Shown here one piece after another: positions 5,669 through 5,878 of a stretch of DNA of 5,878 bases. Position numbers and translations under genes: made by a program. This stretch comes from Streptococcus parasanguinis (GTDB taxonomy: Bacteria; Bacillota; Bacilli; Lactobacillales; Streptococcaceae): NCBI GenBank assembly GCA_018377375.1, contig JAGZZN010000082.1, positions 1 to 5,878 on the forward strand, written 5' to 3'. How positions within the stretch are numbered: the stretch's first letter is position 1; the number at the start of each line of letters is the position of its first letter. Under the pieces are notes generated by a model. It had not been told where the DNA came from and made no database searches. It saw only the letters and a list, made by a program, of their open reading frames with translations.

Positions 5669-5708
5669 ACCTTATTTCATAGGAAAATAGACCGAATTAG
5701 GTTATAAT
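5669..5708 (+). other. pyrF-pyrE intergenic inverted repeat next to a TATAAT box
   Basis: ACCTTATT (5669-5676) and AATTAGGT (5695-5702) can pair with one mismatch around an 18-base interior. A TATAAT follows at 5703-5708, but no -35 box is seen at the right distance and the repeat has no T tract. It may be an RNA-processing or stability element, or chance. I see no terminator between the two genes. Confidence 0.25.
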
Positions 5709-5743
5709 AAAGAGTAGAAAACGCTTTACGGAGGATAATAATT

Positions 5744-5878
5744 ATGACATTAGCATCACAAATCGCATCTGACTTGCTTGATATCAAGGCTGTTTACCTT
5801 AAACCTGAAGAACCATTTACATGGGCATCAGGAATCAAATCACCAATCTACACAGACAACCGTATTACTTTGTCTTAT
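5744..5878 (+). CDS. pyrE: Orotate phosphoribosyltransferase, N-terminal part
   Basis: The first 45 residues are in the window; the rest lies beyond the right edge. The enzyme joins orotate to phosphoribosyl pyrophosphate to give OMP, the substrate of PyrF. The segment FTWASGIKSPIYTDNR (25-40) is the strongly conserved N-terminal orotate-binding region of bacterial PyrE. The start is supported by GGAGG (5730-5734), nine bases before the ATG. It follows pyrF on the same strand with no terminator in between, so both should answer to the pyrF attenuator. The PRPP-binding motif would lie outside the window and cannot be checked. Confidence 0.95.
   Translation, partial: MTLASQIASDLLDIKAVYLKPEEPFTWASGIKSPIYTDNRITLSY

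Overview
The window carries the late genes of pyrimidine (UMP) biosynthesis of a low-GC Firmicute, most likely a Streptococcus of the salivarius/thermophilus type. The basis is the PyrK-PyrDB form of dihydroorotate dehydrogenase, two PyrR-type RNA attenuators, textbook TTGACA-17-TATAAT promoters and the style of the proteins. The species call is inference.

Layout, left to right. Bases 1-547 (+) hold a nearly complete DJ-1/PfpI-family gene. Bases 548-887 are non-coding: possible RNA hairpins with a weak terminator, then a strong promoter, a PyrR-binding hairpin and an attenuator terminator. pyrK (888-1661) and pyrD (1671-2627) follow on the same strand and end at a terminator (2646-2678). On the opposite strand, converging on that terminator, lies an AT-rich two-gene cassette. 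Its first gene is an unrecognised 389-residue protein (3448-4617) and its second, overlapping by ATGA, is a 256-residue XRE-type helix-turn-helix protein (2681-3451). Upstream of the cassette is a leftward promoter embedded in a striking duplicated operator (4636-4708). Bases 4782-4941 repeat the pyr leader design (promoter, PyrR hairpin, terminator) in front of pyrF (4961-5656). pyrE (5744 onward) runs off the right edge.

How it works together: PyrK and PyrD form the NAD-dependent dihydroorotate dehydrogenase that makes orotate. PyrE converts orotate to OMP and PyrF converts OMP to UMP. Both transcription units should be shut down by PyrR when uridine nucleotides are abundant. Because pyrFE has its own regulated promoter, the pyrD-pyrF gap can tolerate inserted DNA, and the XRE cassette looks like such an insertion.

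The most interesting element is this cassette. The C-terminal part of the 389-residue protein can be aligned, without gaps around the P-loop, to the AAA+ domain of the replication initiator DnaA, but the Walker A and Walker B residues are lost and the DNA-binding domain IV is absent. I read it as a possible DnaA-like pseudo-ATPase paired with an autoregulatory XRE protein, perhaps a defence or mobile-element-derived module. Its function is not known to me.
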